The notes under the pieces are model-generated. The model did no database searches. It had not been told where the DNA came from and saw only the letters and a program-made list of their open reading frames with translations. Positions 43,612-54,109 of a DNA stretch of 64,000 nucleotides are shown one piece after another. Source of the stretch: Bolinopsis microptera. Its lineage: Eukaryota; Ctenophora; Tentaculata; Lobata; Bolinopsidae. Both the position numbers and the translations under genes were made by a program. The stretch is from assembly GCF_026151205.1 (NCBI RefSeq), contig NC_087072.1:25447799-25511798 (forward strand), in the 5' to 3' direction. The first letter of the stretch is position 1. Each line of letters starts with the position of its first letter.

Positions 43612-46390
43612 TATGGGCGGTGACTGTAATTTTCTACAACAACTACTAAATCATCCATCCATAAAAGTGATTTACAAAATTAAATAACACCTAAACCTCG
43701 TGTCTCGGTGTTCACTTAAACGGTACTTGGCGGTTGAACTGTGATGTTTAACGTTTGCAGCTGGATTGGAGTCTGATTTGCTCTAACCAGAGCCCTTTCG
43801 CTTGCAGTAGCGCGCGACCGCCGAAGGTGAAACAAGCGCCTCACGCAGTACGCGTATACACATGGCTATGTGAAGACTCTGATATTAGTAAACATGTATA
43901 ACTTTTAAATATTGAACATACTCTTCAACCTGGTAGCGCGGCTGACACTTGTACAAAAATTTTGGCCTGGCTCCCTGCGGTTTCTACGCGTTCGCGACTA
44001 TACCCGTTTGCGATGCCACTGTGTGGACGTAGCTGTGATAAATCTTACATCCTCTTAAAGTACATGCTCTAACTCGGACATCGCAAGCTTAATCAGTTCT
44101 GGGGACTGTTCCTGGGTAGAGTTATGAAGGTTTAAAGCTTTCGTGCCGCGCAATCGCCCCAAAATGGCTAAAAATTTGCACCGTCGAAGAGTAACTTTGC
44201 GCAGGGAATGCGCAAGGTCTACAATATGGTATTTAATATTGATTTTCGACCTCCAGCAGGATAGCCTAGTTCGCTAAGCAGGCGATTGGCTGTGGTAGCT
44301 GAGGGTTCAAATCCCTGTCTAGACTTTAATTTTGTTTTAACTGAAACAAGTTTTCAACAAAAACTTTCTAGTGTTTGGTTAATATTGATTAGTTAATTAT
44401 ATTAAAAGTTATACTCTAGGATGAAATTCATAATTAGAAATGGCAAAGCAGCTATAACTATAAGTATAATACGCAGAGCATCATTATACTAGAATTTTAT
44501 AGAAATAACATTGTCTGTCTCTGATTATTTTTAAATACAAGTAACAGACGTGACCAGTATTGCATCTGCATCGATTAGTATTCAGTTCGGAGTCGTCGAT
44601 ATCAGCTATTACATAATTTTAAATTGCTGCTATAGCTGCAGATATGATTATGAGCAGTTTTTATCAGTCTGATTTGGTCCGTTTTGGGCTGGGCCCAGTT
44701 TGCTAAGGATTCTGTTTCTATCTGGTATAAAACTTGGTATGCTGCGAAAAGAACATTCTGAAGGCAGAAAGCTCTGGATTGGTCTTTAAGTGCCTCTCTC
44801 AACGACAATCCCTCTTTAGCAGTTACTAATACTTGATAGCTCTATTAATTCTGCCTGTCACGGTGGGAAAGGAAGGTCGAGACTGCTTGTTTTAAAACTT
44901 TTTGTAGGGACTATTGACATGTAGTGTTTGGAGAAGGAGGGTAACGAAGGAGCACTTCTTAGTTGTCCAGTGGGCATTACTGTCCACATCTGAAACAGAT
45001 TTTAATAAAAGGAACTAAATAATAATACGGTTGAGTAAAATCAAATCTGAGACTTGAGTGGCGAGTGCAGTAGGGAAAGAAAATCTATAAGTGCATCTCA
45101 AACTGCCAAACTTACTGTTGAAAAATACTGTTTGACAAATACTGTTTGACTACACTTCAATCCACCAGCCTCTCATCATTTTCGATGTGTGAAGCAGCTG
45201 GCGTGAGTTTCGTGGAATTCGTGAAAATCTTCGATAATCCCAGCCTCCAGGAGTTGCTTTTATTTTAGGGTCCTCTCAGAGCTTTAGAGGTTATCGATAT
45301 TCCAGATTATGTCTGCTTTGTTGTCTGTACTTCCGGGGGTTGTATAAACCTGAGAAATTGAACAGTTCAATACCAGAGAGAATGCTGAAGACTTTGAAAG
45401 TTCTGCCAAAATGTTTATTTTCTGTACACAAATCCGAATTTGTCTCTTTAGTGGCGATTTTAGACAAAATTGACCTTCTTTCGGACTAAACTTTGAAACT
45501 GAATTGAAGTTTAAACGATTACCTCTAGAATGGTATTAATGAATTAACAAATTTATCATCAGAAGTCAAGTTATGGTCGATTTTGGAAGCTTGGATATGC
45601 TAAAATTATTAATTACATATTATTATGCGCGGCTCGGTTATATTGCGCGCGCGTGGTCGCTAGGCGCTAGCGCAAAAATTGCTTACATTTTTTTTTTCCG
45701 TTCGGCAGAAAGACAATCGTGACTGACAAACATGTAGAAAACTCACCCAGAACTTCTAGCATATTCTTTAGGGCGGGAAATACTTTGTATGCAGGGTCTG
45801 TGATTATCCCGCTAAATCCGAATTTCTTCCTAATAACACATCACAAAGGCGCGTTCACAATTTTTGCGCGTTATAAACAGCTAGATTCCTTTTAAGTCGT
45901 TCTATAGTTAATCTCACTAGTTCAAAAGGGGGAGACTGATTGGAGAAGAATTGAACCTTTGGTTTCTTCACAAGTAGAAGCACTAAGAAAACACCCAAGT
46001 TGTCCATGATAGAAATAAATAAATAAATAAATAAAGTCAATTTTTACAGCACAGCAATATATATCTAAATATCAGATCCTCTGTAATCATAATGTATAAA
46101 AAAAGGAGCTTTTCTCTGTGCTGAAGGATGAATCAAGGCAGATCATGGTTCTGTTAGCAGGCCACCCTAGTTATGGACAATACATATATATAAAATAATT
46201 AAATTATAATTTTAAAATTGTGTCAAGATTGAACTAAAACATAACTCAGGGTAAAATAGACGTATTCCCTTCGTCAAATTAACTATTTACAATACTAAAC
46301 TTAAACGAACTCTGGGTAAAATAAACGTAATCCCTTTGTCAAACTTGCTATTTACAATAAGTTAATAAATTAATACGGTTGAAAATTATT
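43612..46390. other. gene-free stretch with a decayed tRNA-like sequence
   Basis: No supported gene. GC-rich islands with GCGCGC motifs occur near 43805, 44160 and 45645. An AAATAAATAAATAAA run lies at 46016-46034. A roughly 75-base direct pair (GGGTAAAATARACGTA) lies near 46245-46360. Confidence 0.4.
44262..44326 (+). repeat. tRNA-derived sequence (SINE or tRNA pseudogene)
   Basis: TAGCCTAGTTCGCTAAGCAGG resembles an A box and GGTTCAAATCCC is a near-consensus B box about 45 bases later. The acceptor stem pairs poorly and the T stem has a mismatch, so a functional tRNA is unlikely. It is probably a SINE head or relic. Confidence 0.35.
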
Positions 46391-46626
46391 TCATATTCAA
46401 TAACAATGTAGCATCAATATAATTGATACAAATGAGGAGCATACAGTGAGAATTGCACATAACAGGAGGACTGGAGGTATGGAGCAATAATGATTGACAG
46501 TGCACCTTTCCACTGATGTTCCTAATTTCCTGTAATAGCTTAATAGGCATGGAAATACTTTGATTGCAGGGGATAGATTGGATTCACTTATGTACTGAGA
46601 TAACTTAACCGAAATAACATAACTGT

Positions 46627-48639
46627 CTAGATACATTGGCTAGTGTTGGGTGGGATCATGAATTTATCGTAAGAGTTATCCCCTTGGTAATTCTCATCAG
46701 TTAGCAACATATTCATAAGAGTTTCTTTGTATAACTTAGAAAATTTCTTAACGTCGTCACACTCTCTAAGGGACTTTGGTAATATGTTCCAGGCCTTAGT
46801 TCCTAGATAGTTAAACTCCTTGTGAGATCTTGATTTAGGAGTAAAAAGATTGCAGTTTTCTGCCTCACGTGATCCACCAGAAATATACGAGAATTTCCCG
46901 ATAAAATGCTTTGGACATGTTTCATTGATTATACGGTACATATATGAGCTAAGATGAACCTGTCGTCTCAAATGGAGAGGAAGCCATCCCATATTTTTGT
47001 ATACATTAACCGACCTCTCTCTGATGTTTACATCTAGGGCTATTTTAGCAACCTTTTTGTACATGATATCTAACTCTCCTAGTCGTTTTTTATATGTTCT
47101 TGACCAGATGGTGTCTAAGTAGTCAAAATGTGGCAACATAAGTGCATTAGCAAACATCTTCCTGAACTTAAGAGGGAGAAGTTTTTTTGATCTATACATA
47201 GCACCAATTCTTTTGGATATCTTTTTCTTAATGTTATCAATATGTTCATTAAATGTCAATCTGCTGTCAACTATAAGTCCAAGGTACTTATGGGATTTAG
47301 TTTCACAGATTACCAAAGTAAGGTCATCACAAATTTCAACAAGGATGGCATCAAGGTTAGGCTTAGAGTCAAGGATCATTAGTTTTGTTTTTTCATTATT
47401 CAGGGATAGTTTATTAGCCTGAAGCCATCTGATAACTAATTTCAACTCTTGTTTGATGTTACCATAGTTTCCTCTAGATATATTGTCAAAATATAATGCA
47501 CCGTCATCAGCAAATAGATAAGGTTTAGAAAATAGGCATGCATTAGGCAGGTCATTGATAAAAATGCTGAATAGAATTGGTCCTAATATACTTCCTTGAG
47601 GCACTCCAGAGTTCAATGAATGTAAACTGCTTATCCTACTCCCAACTCTAGTTTGCTGTAATCTATCTGTGAGGAAGCTCCTAAACCAGCTCAATGCAGT
47701 ATCTTTTATTCCATAATGTTTCAGCTTTTGAATGAGAATATCATGGTTAACAGTATCAAATGCCTTTCTGATGTCCAGGAAGATAATTGCAGGATGCTTG
47801 GCACTGTTCTTAGCAGTAAATATACGATCAAACAGATCTAACATGAGATAAGTTGTAGAGTGATCTTTACGGAAACCATATTGATGCTCTGAAAGTATTC
47901 CCTTTTCATCAAGATATTGAGTCAGTTGGGAGTTCACACAAAATTCGATGCACTTTCCAAGAATCGGTAAAATTGAGATTGGTCGATAATTACTAGGATT
48001 CTCAGTATCACCATCCTTATGGATTGGGGTGACTTTTGCAACCTTGCAGCTGTTTGGCATGATGCCACTGGATAAACTCAAATTTACAAGATGTGTTAAT
48101 GGAGCAATAAATGCAGGTAAAATTTGTCTAAACACTCTCAATGGTATATGATCATTAGTGGATTTGCTACAAGGGATACTTGCCACATAGTCTAAGATAT
48201 TGGACTCAGTTATTTCAGTAAAGCTATTCAAGCTGGTCTCGTTGTCAATCTGCTCATTTTGTAGATAAGATAGAAATTCATTTTCATTTTCCAGCTGCAC
48301 TTCTGCTTGGATCTTTGGACCTATTTCAGCAAAATATTTATTGGTGGTTTCAGCATCAAGATTGTTATTGATATTGTTAGCTTTAACAGGCAGATTTGAT
48401 GCTGTCTTTATCGTTTTCCATACACCCTTTAGATCATTCATGGCACACTTGGCTTTCAGTTCTGTTGCTAAGTTAGTCTTCCTATTAATTCTAGACAAAT
48501 AGGTTGAATAGTTTCTCTGCCGTTTATATGCCATCCATAATGAGTCACATTTATTACAGTGTATAAGACCATTTGGATGTATACGTCTGTTCTTGTTGTG
48601 TGTTAAAAATTTACGGTAAAGTTTCCCTTTCAATTTCTT
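46627..48639 (-). pseudogene. LINE ORF2, reverse transcriptase part
   Basis: About 670 codons beginning KKLKGKLYRKF after the insertion (first ATG downstream). RT motifs: TPIHKDGDTENPSNYRPIS, HQYGFRKDHST, FLDIRKAFDTVNHDIL (A), SGVPQGSILGPILFSIFIND (B), FADDGALYF (C), NEKTKLM and HKYLGLIVD. These are classical CR1-like forms. A DYLDTIW ... AWNILPKSLRE C-terminal region is also typical. The catalytic YFAD-type FADD is intact, so only the insertion and missing start disable it. Confidence 0.92.
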
Positions 48640-51048
48640 GGGGGGGGGTCAACCTCATTTTACCTCATTTTACCTCATCCCAATTTTGCCTTTTTTGGCT
48701 GGCCTCGTGAGGTAAAATGAGGTAAATCTCGGCAAAAATTTTAACAGGTAAAATTCTCTAAATCGTCAATTTAGTCACGAAGGAGTATGGAAGGAGTTCT
48801 AAATGTGTGCTCCTCTAATATAAACAGTAAGAAATGGTTAACTTTAGTCGAGGTCTCAGGTCTCTACAATGTCGGGAAGTTCCTGCAGGAATTTGCACAT
48901 TGCGCTTGAAGCGCAAGATTCACAGCGCCAAAAGCGAAGGTCGTAGAGACATGAGACCTTGACTAAAGTTAACCATTTCATACCATTGCTATAAGAGTAT
49001 GCCACTTTCAGAGTCCTGAACACACTCCCATATCTCTTAATCGTCAATTATATGAATTTTACCTGTTAAAATATATCATCTTTTACTGATATCATTTTAG
49101 TTTAACACTGTTAGTTTTAAAAAAGAAAATAATACTTCACACCAAACTAACACACTATATGAGAATATAAAAAGGAAGGTTTTCTTGGAGACCTGGATCG
49201 AGCATCAAAATAGTGTACATTGCTACTGTCATTGTCAAGACTCAAGAATAAGAGGGTCTAGTTGTGGGATTATGCTGGATAACAGATATGATAAGTGGTA
49301 GCATCCTACAAAAGAATGTTAGCTTACTAAGGAATTTTCCTCTTACCGAATCATACAAGAAGTTAACTAAGCTCCTCCTGGTCCTAAGCATTATCTTGTT
49401 TCAGAGGGAATGAGTGATTTAAAAAGATGAGGCCGAAGAGTTAGTTGTGAAGAAAGCATTTGTACTCTGTAATTTCTAAGCTAATTTTTTTCGATATTTT
49501 TAGCTATTTACTGATCTTGTCTTGACGTATCAGTAAGAGATCACTGGACCTCGTTCGCGTTAGTTGTTAGTCATGTTATGCCGATCCAGTTAGTGACGAG
49601 CCATGAAGTAATCATTCGACCTCATTTAATACTGATCCTATCAATGACGAGCTATGTCTACCTTAATTGGAACTTGCTGACTGCATTGGAAAATGGAGAA
49701 CAATCGAGAAATGATAATCAGTGCCAGGATATAATCAAAGTTGAATTTGGAATCCAAGGAAAACCTTCCTTTTTTATATTATCATATTGTGCGTTAGTTT
49801 GGTGTGAAGTATTATGTTGAAAACAAAAATTAACAGTGTTAAACTAAATTGATATCAGTTAAAGATGATATATTTTAACAGGTAAAATTCATATACATGT
49901 AATTGACGATTAAGAGCTGTAGGAGTGTGTTCAGGACTCTGAAAGTGGCATACTCTTATAGCAATGGTAAGAAATGGTTAACTTTAGTCAAGGTCTCATG
50001 TCTCTACGACCTTCGCTTTTGGCGCTGTGAATCTTGCGCTTCAGCGCAATGCGCAAATTCCTGCAGGAACTTCCCGACATTGTAGAGACCTGAAACCTCG
50101 ACTAAAGTTAACCATTTCCTACTGTTTATATTAGAGGAGCACACATTTAAAACTCCTTCCATACTCCTTTGTGACTAAATTGACGATTTAAAAAATTTTA
50201 CCTGTTAAAAATTGGTGAAAAATATGGGCGTGGCCCAAGTCAGTATTATACGAAACCGTAGAGACACAAAAAAATTTTTGGTTGTTCCCGACCCTATAGA
50301 GCAACTAATTAGAGGTGATATCTAATTATTTAAACGAAATGTGGTTTTGTGAACCGCCCTTTATTCTACAGCGAATCATGAACATTGAACATGTACATAA
50401 GAACTTAGAATTGTATGAAGTATGAGTTTATATGTGTAATTTATTATAAAATTACCTTTCACTATGCAATTTCGACATGCAAATTCATGTAGATATCCAA
50501 TCCAGTTCCATGCACAACTGTTGTTTACATTTGGTCTAGTTAGACACAATTTGTTTCAGAGTGACTCGATAATCGCAATATCAAATTAAGATATTATTTA
50601 AATGGTCCATGTCATGCAATGCAGAAATATCCCCATAAATTGGCAACTGCCAAAGTGACACTAAAGTTATTGCTAATTCCTTTACAAAACTTAGCAAGTG
50701 CTATTTACAATATCCTAATGGATCATGGAAATTGAAATGTTCAATTTTCTTTTCATAAATAATAATTATAATGCGAAGTTTTATTTACCCCAAGTTTGGA
50801 GAGTAAGTAGGTTAAACTGGGAAATGCCCCTTCCCAGGGACCACATCACCCCTAATAAAACATTAAATATCATGGGAGACCATGCACAGCCTCGAATTAT
50901 AGTATAATGACTTCGAATAAACCTTTTTTGTCTCTAAAAAAGGCTTAGAAAACTAGATTTATTTACCTCATTTTACCTCATTTTACCTCATCCCAATTTT
51001 GCCTTTTTTGGCTGGCCTCGTGAGGTAAAATGAGGTTGACCCCCCCCC
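48640..51048. mobile_element. 2.4-kb DNA element with G9-starting TIRs, 7-bp TSD
   Basis: Both ends start GGGGGGGGGTCAACCTCATT (continuing TTACCTCA) as inverted repeats, with ATTTCTT duplicated on either side (48633-48639 and 51049-51055). Next to each end lies a roughly 95-base segment, itself nearly palindromic (ACCTCATTTTACCTCATCCC ... GGTAAAATGAGGT). Between them, 48735-49190 and 49748-50210 form a second inverted pair about 450 bases long. No transposase is present. It could be one large foldback-type element or a smaller foldback nested within another. It interrupts the CR1-like ORF2. Confidence 0.82.
48735..50212. repeat. internal inverted repeat, arms about 450 bp
   Basis: The left arm (TTAACAGGTAAAATTC ... 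GGAAGGTTTTC) reads as the reverse complement of 49748-50212 with few changes. Each arm contains its own imperfect palindrome centred on the TCCTGCAGGAA and GCGCTTSAAGCGC segments and bounded by GGTTAACTTTAGTC. Short frames inside are artefacts. Confidence 0.8.
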
Positions 51049-51055
51049 ATTTCTT

Positions 51056-52063
51056 ACTTTCTAAAAATTCTGGAGATGGCTTATGGATGTAATCACTATG
51101 GCACTTAATTTGTTTAATTGGACAGAAGTGATCATAGTAGTGATCAATATGTTCGTTTAAACCATCAACTGCATCATTCAGACTAGTTGAATCTATTATT
51201 GGTCTATAATCACAGGTTTCCAAAAATTCTTTAAGAGCAGTAACATTCATTTTGCTGTGATCTCTTATTAGTAACTTCTTGAATTTTGAGGCCTTATGCA
51301 CATTGAAATCGACAATGAACTTTACGACCTGATGATCTCCTATACAATCATCAAGGACTTTGCAGTCAAGAAACTTGGAGTAAGTGTTTGTTATGACAAC
51401 ATCGATTGTGGTCTTTGTGATTCTGTTTCCTAGTTTAGCAATGCGGGTAATATCCTGAACTACCTGTACCATTCCAAACATTTTCATTGTAATGTCTAAT
51501 TTCTTATAGTTCATACTGCTGATGTTGTTCTGGTCTACATTTACATCACCCAGCCAAATAACATTCTTACTTCCTATACTCATCATGCAGTCTGTCATAT
51601 AATCTAAAAATTTGTCAAGAGGACTAAACAACTCAGATCTGTAGAAACAGCAGATGAAAATATTGCAATCTGTAAGATGGATCCAAATAGCCTCGATTTG
51701 GTCATATTGCAAAACTAAGTTTAGTTGAATCATTTTAAACTTTATGTGCTCACTGATGAGAATGCCACATCCCCCATGACCATTGTCGTTAGGACGGTCT
51801 TTGCGGATAAAAGTAAAATTCTTGGGTAGGTTTAGACTGGCTGAGTCAATATCCGACTTAAGATTTGTTTCATTCAGGCATAAAACATCTAATTTCTCTT
51901 TCCAGATTAGATCTTGGATTTCAAGACATTTTGGCATACCTGTTAGTCCTCCCTGCATGTTGCAATGTCCCACTGCAAGCTTTTTGGCATGGTATGAAAC
52001 TGTGATTTTACTAATGCACGGGTTAATGCAAGAACTGCTGTGAGAGCATGAAAATTTTTCCAA
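51056..52063 (-). pseudogene. LINE ORF2, APE endonuclease part
   Basis: From MEKFSCSHSSSC. APE motifs in order: GHCNMQGGL, CLNETNLKSD, GGCGILISEH, VIWLGDVNVD, TTIDVVIT and CIGDHQVVKF. The frame runs to EFLESKK, where the 48640-51048 element is inserted; the frame beyond it is element sequence. The joining codons resume in phase on the far side. Confidence 0.85.
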
Positions 52064-52229
52064 TTTATGCTGCTATAAACTTGTCAGAATAAGATAAATT
52101 GCAGAACTGGCAAATTTGTATGAGATAATAACAAAACTTTCTAAAACTTCAATAAACATGAGGAACAATGTGTAATTATCCCTTATCTAGAATCTAGATG
52201 AAATAAATGTTAACAATCTTTCTGAAAAT

Positions 52230-53471
52230 TCAAACTTGCTTATGGGCCCAATACTTCAGAAATTTAGCAAGTCGAATAACACCGCTTGTATTGAGGTGAC
52301 AGTTATCAGATATTTTTGCAGATGGTCTGGCAAAATAAAATTCTTTCCTGAATCCACTTCTATTATAGTTAAATAAATTATGGGTGCTAATGTAATTAAA
52401 ACAAGAATCTTTGCTACACATATCCTTAATAACCTTATTCAGCTCTGCCACAACATCATTGCGGCCTTTTGTACTCCTGGGAAGAATATTGAGAACATTA
52501 ATTGTTGCATTCGGATACACTGACTTGAGATAATTTAAGAGATTACTAATGTCACCCGCTGCATCCTTCAGTGACTTTGAGCCAAAATAGACTGTGTTCA
52601 CATTATTAGTTCCTGTCATAATATAAATAATAGATGGGGATGGAACGGAGTGTAGGTCAGTTTTTAGTTTATTTAACATTACTTTGGCATCAGCCCCAGG
52701 ATAAAACAGTTTACTAGCACTAACAGTGGACGATGATAACTTGTCCGCATCAAGAAACCTGAACATAGAGCTGCTTATGAATAGGACAGACTTTTGTGAA
52801 GCTTTGGCTGGCTGTTTGCAAACTGAGAGTGCAGGTGAAGAAGAGTCTGTCAGTTTGTGTCCTGAATGAGGGATGGGTGGGGGCGGTGAACGCAGACCAA
52901 ACTCAGTTGACTGAGTGATCCTAGGGGGCTTCATCAGTCTTAGGGTGATGCTGATCCGGGGTTCATCACACATTTCGTCTGGCAGTATCTCATGTTGAAA
53001 GTCAGCCTGAGACAATTTGGACATGATGAAGACATCTCCATGCTGAAGCTGCACAGAGCCCACAACTTCATTGCTGCCGTTTGATCTAATTTGCAGTGTT
53101 CTCGTCGCACCAAGTGAAATGGTTACAATATCAGAGTGTTCTACAATACATGATTCAGAATCGCTATGAGCTGGCATGAACTCTGCTCCAGTTTCATATA
53201 GATTGACGAGAATACTATTGTGTCTGAAATTGGGTAATATCACATTAATGTAGGAGCTGAGTTTAGCAAGGTAGGAATCATTGTGTACACTTTTTGGGTC
53301 ATGTGTTGCACCTGAATACTCATAGGGAAAGTCACCAAAATAAACTGATTTCCTGTTTTTAAAACCGTGACTGAACTCAAGTTCTTCCATTAATAGATCA
53401 AGTGAAAATTTAGAGAATGGACCATCATCTAGTAGGGTAACTGGTTTCACTGGTGTAGTGATGGGGAACAA
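52230..53471 (-). CDS. LINE ORF1: AlkB-like 2OG-Fe(II) dioxygenase fused to SGNH-hydrolase-like domain
   Basis: 413 codons; the first codon of the open frame is TTG, with no ATG near the start. Residues about 10-180 look like an AlkB-type dioxygenase: SVYFGDFPYEYSG, ILVNLYETGAEFMPAHSDSE (the HxD metal pair), IVTISLGATRTLQIR, VQLQHGDVFIMS, FQHEILP (distal His) and EPRISITLR (2OG-binding Arg). Residues about 225-410 look SGNH-like: SVLFISSSMFRFL, IIYIMTGTNNVN (the G-x-N block) and DNCHLNTSGVIRLA (D-x-x-H). Key residues of both domains appear present. AlkB enzymes remove methyl lesions from nucleic acids; a role in protecting LINE RNA is only a hypothesis. Confidence 0.82.
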   Translation of the reverse strand: MFPITTPVKPVTLLDDGPFSKFSLDLLMEELEFSHGFKNRKSVYFGDFPYEYSGATHDPKSVHNDSYLAKLSSYINVILPNFRHNSILVNLYETGAEFMPAHSDSESCIVEHSDIVTISLGATRTLQIRSNGSNEVVGSVQLQHGDVFIMSKLSQADFQHEILPDEMCDEPRISITLRLMKPPRITQSTEFGLRSPPPPIPHSGHKLTDSSSPALSVCKQPAKASQKSVLFISSSMFRFLDADKLSSSTVSASKLFYPGADAKVMLNKLKTDLHSVPSPSIIYIMTGTNNVNTVYFGSKSLKDAAGDISNLLNYLKSVYPNATINVLNILPRSTKGRNDVVAELNKVIKDMCSKDSCFNYISTHNLFNYNRSGFRKEFYFARPSAKISDNCHLNTSGVIRLAKFLKYWAHKQV

Positions 53472-54109
53472 GTTACAGATATATTCATTGGCCCCGGTGT
53501 TATAGGATCGTAGACAGGGGCAGGGACCAAGTTTGGATATTTGTCTCTGGGCTTAGGGGTGTTGATCCGTGATTCACCAGTAGCAGTAGATACAGGGAGA
53601 TCAGACACATCATCCTCGTCTGCCATAACCTCGTTAACAACAATCTCACTGATAACAATCTCGTTTCCAACAACCTCCTGTGGAACAACCTTGTCCACGA
53701 CATCGTTGTCAACAAACAAACTGTCCGATACAACATCTTCCACAACAATGTCATCTACATCAAACGCTTCTACTTGATTGATAACAACGTGTGACTGAGG
53801 GGTAATGGTTATGATCTCACATTCAATCTCCTCTGATAAGTTCGGCAGCAAATTTTCACACTTAAAACTCTGTTCTTGTATTTGAGTTTGATCTGATATG
53901 AGACTATCATTGTACTGAGCAATGAGATCACTAGTTCTGATAATTTCATTCAATAAAGACAACTTTTTTTCTAAAAAGTCAATCTTGATGTCTTTTGACA
54001 GACAATTGTTACAGTTCTCTGATTTTTCAGACTGGAATGAAAAGTTCAAATGTTCTAAAGGGCGCTCACAAAAGTGGAGACTAATGTCTGAGCTCTGATT
54101 ATTTGACAT
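53447..54109 (-). CDS. LINE ORF1 N-terminal part: CxxC, coiled coil, acidic Val-rich repeats
   Basis: 220 codons from MSNNQSSDIS. It contains ENCNNCLSKD, a CxxC, followed by a short coiled coil (IDFLEKKLSLLNEII). A stretch of VV/DD/EV imperfect repeats (VDDIVVEDVV ... VVGNEIVISEIVV) follows, then a Pro-rich end. Its last 25 bases overlap the next frame, which has no ATG at the junction, so one protein was probably made from both. The CNNC plus coiled coil is also seen in the other LINE. Confidence 0.7.
   Translation of the reverse strand: MSNNQSSDISLHFCERPLEHLNFSFQSEKSENCNNCLSKDIKIDFLEKKLSLLNEIIRTSDLIAQYNDSLISDQTQIQEQSFKCENLLPNLSEEIECEIITITPQSHVVINQVEAFDVDDIVVEDVVSDSLFVDNDVVDKVVPQEVVGNEIVISEIVVNEVMADEDDVSDLPVSTATGESRINTPKPRDKYPNLVPAPVYDPITPGPMNISVTCSPSLHQ

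Larger units (their letters stand above)
46627..54109 (-). mobile_element. CR1-like LINE with AlkB/SGNH ORF1, interrupted by a 2.4-kb element
   Basis: Minus strand. ORF1 is in two overlapping frames (54109 to 52230), then 166 bases, then ORF2 (52063 to 46627) split by 48640-51048. The coding limits are given; the true ends lie outside them (the 3' UTR probably extends to about 46400 or beyond). CR1-type RT motifs, an ORF1 esterase-like domain and the EN-RT order place it in the CR1/Jockey group. Except for one ORF1 frame change and the insertion it looks intact. Confidence 0.88.

Noticed and set aside
44262-44326. Functional tRNA gene
   Set aside because: The A and B boxes are recognisable, but the acceptor and T stems do not pair well and no clear anticodon arm forms.
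49578-50085. Short plus-strand frames within the G9 element
   Set aside because: They fall in the inverted arms and centre of a non-coding element, are shorter than 85 codons, and have counterparts in the other arm.
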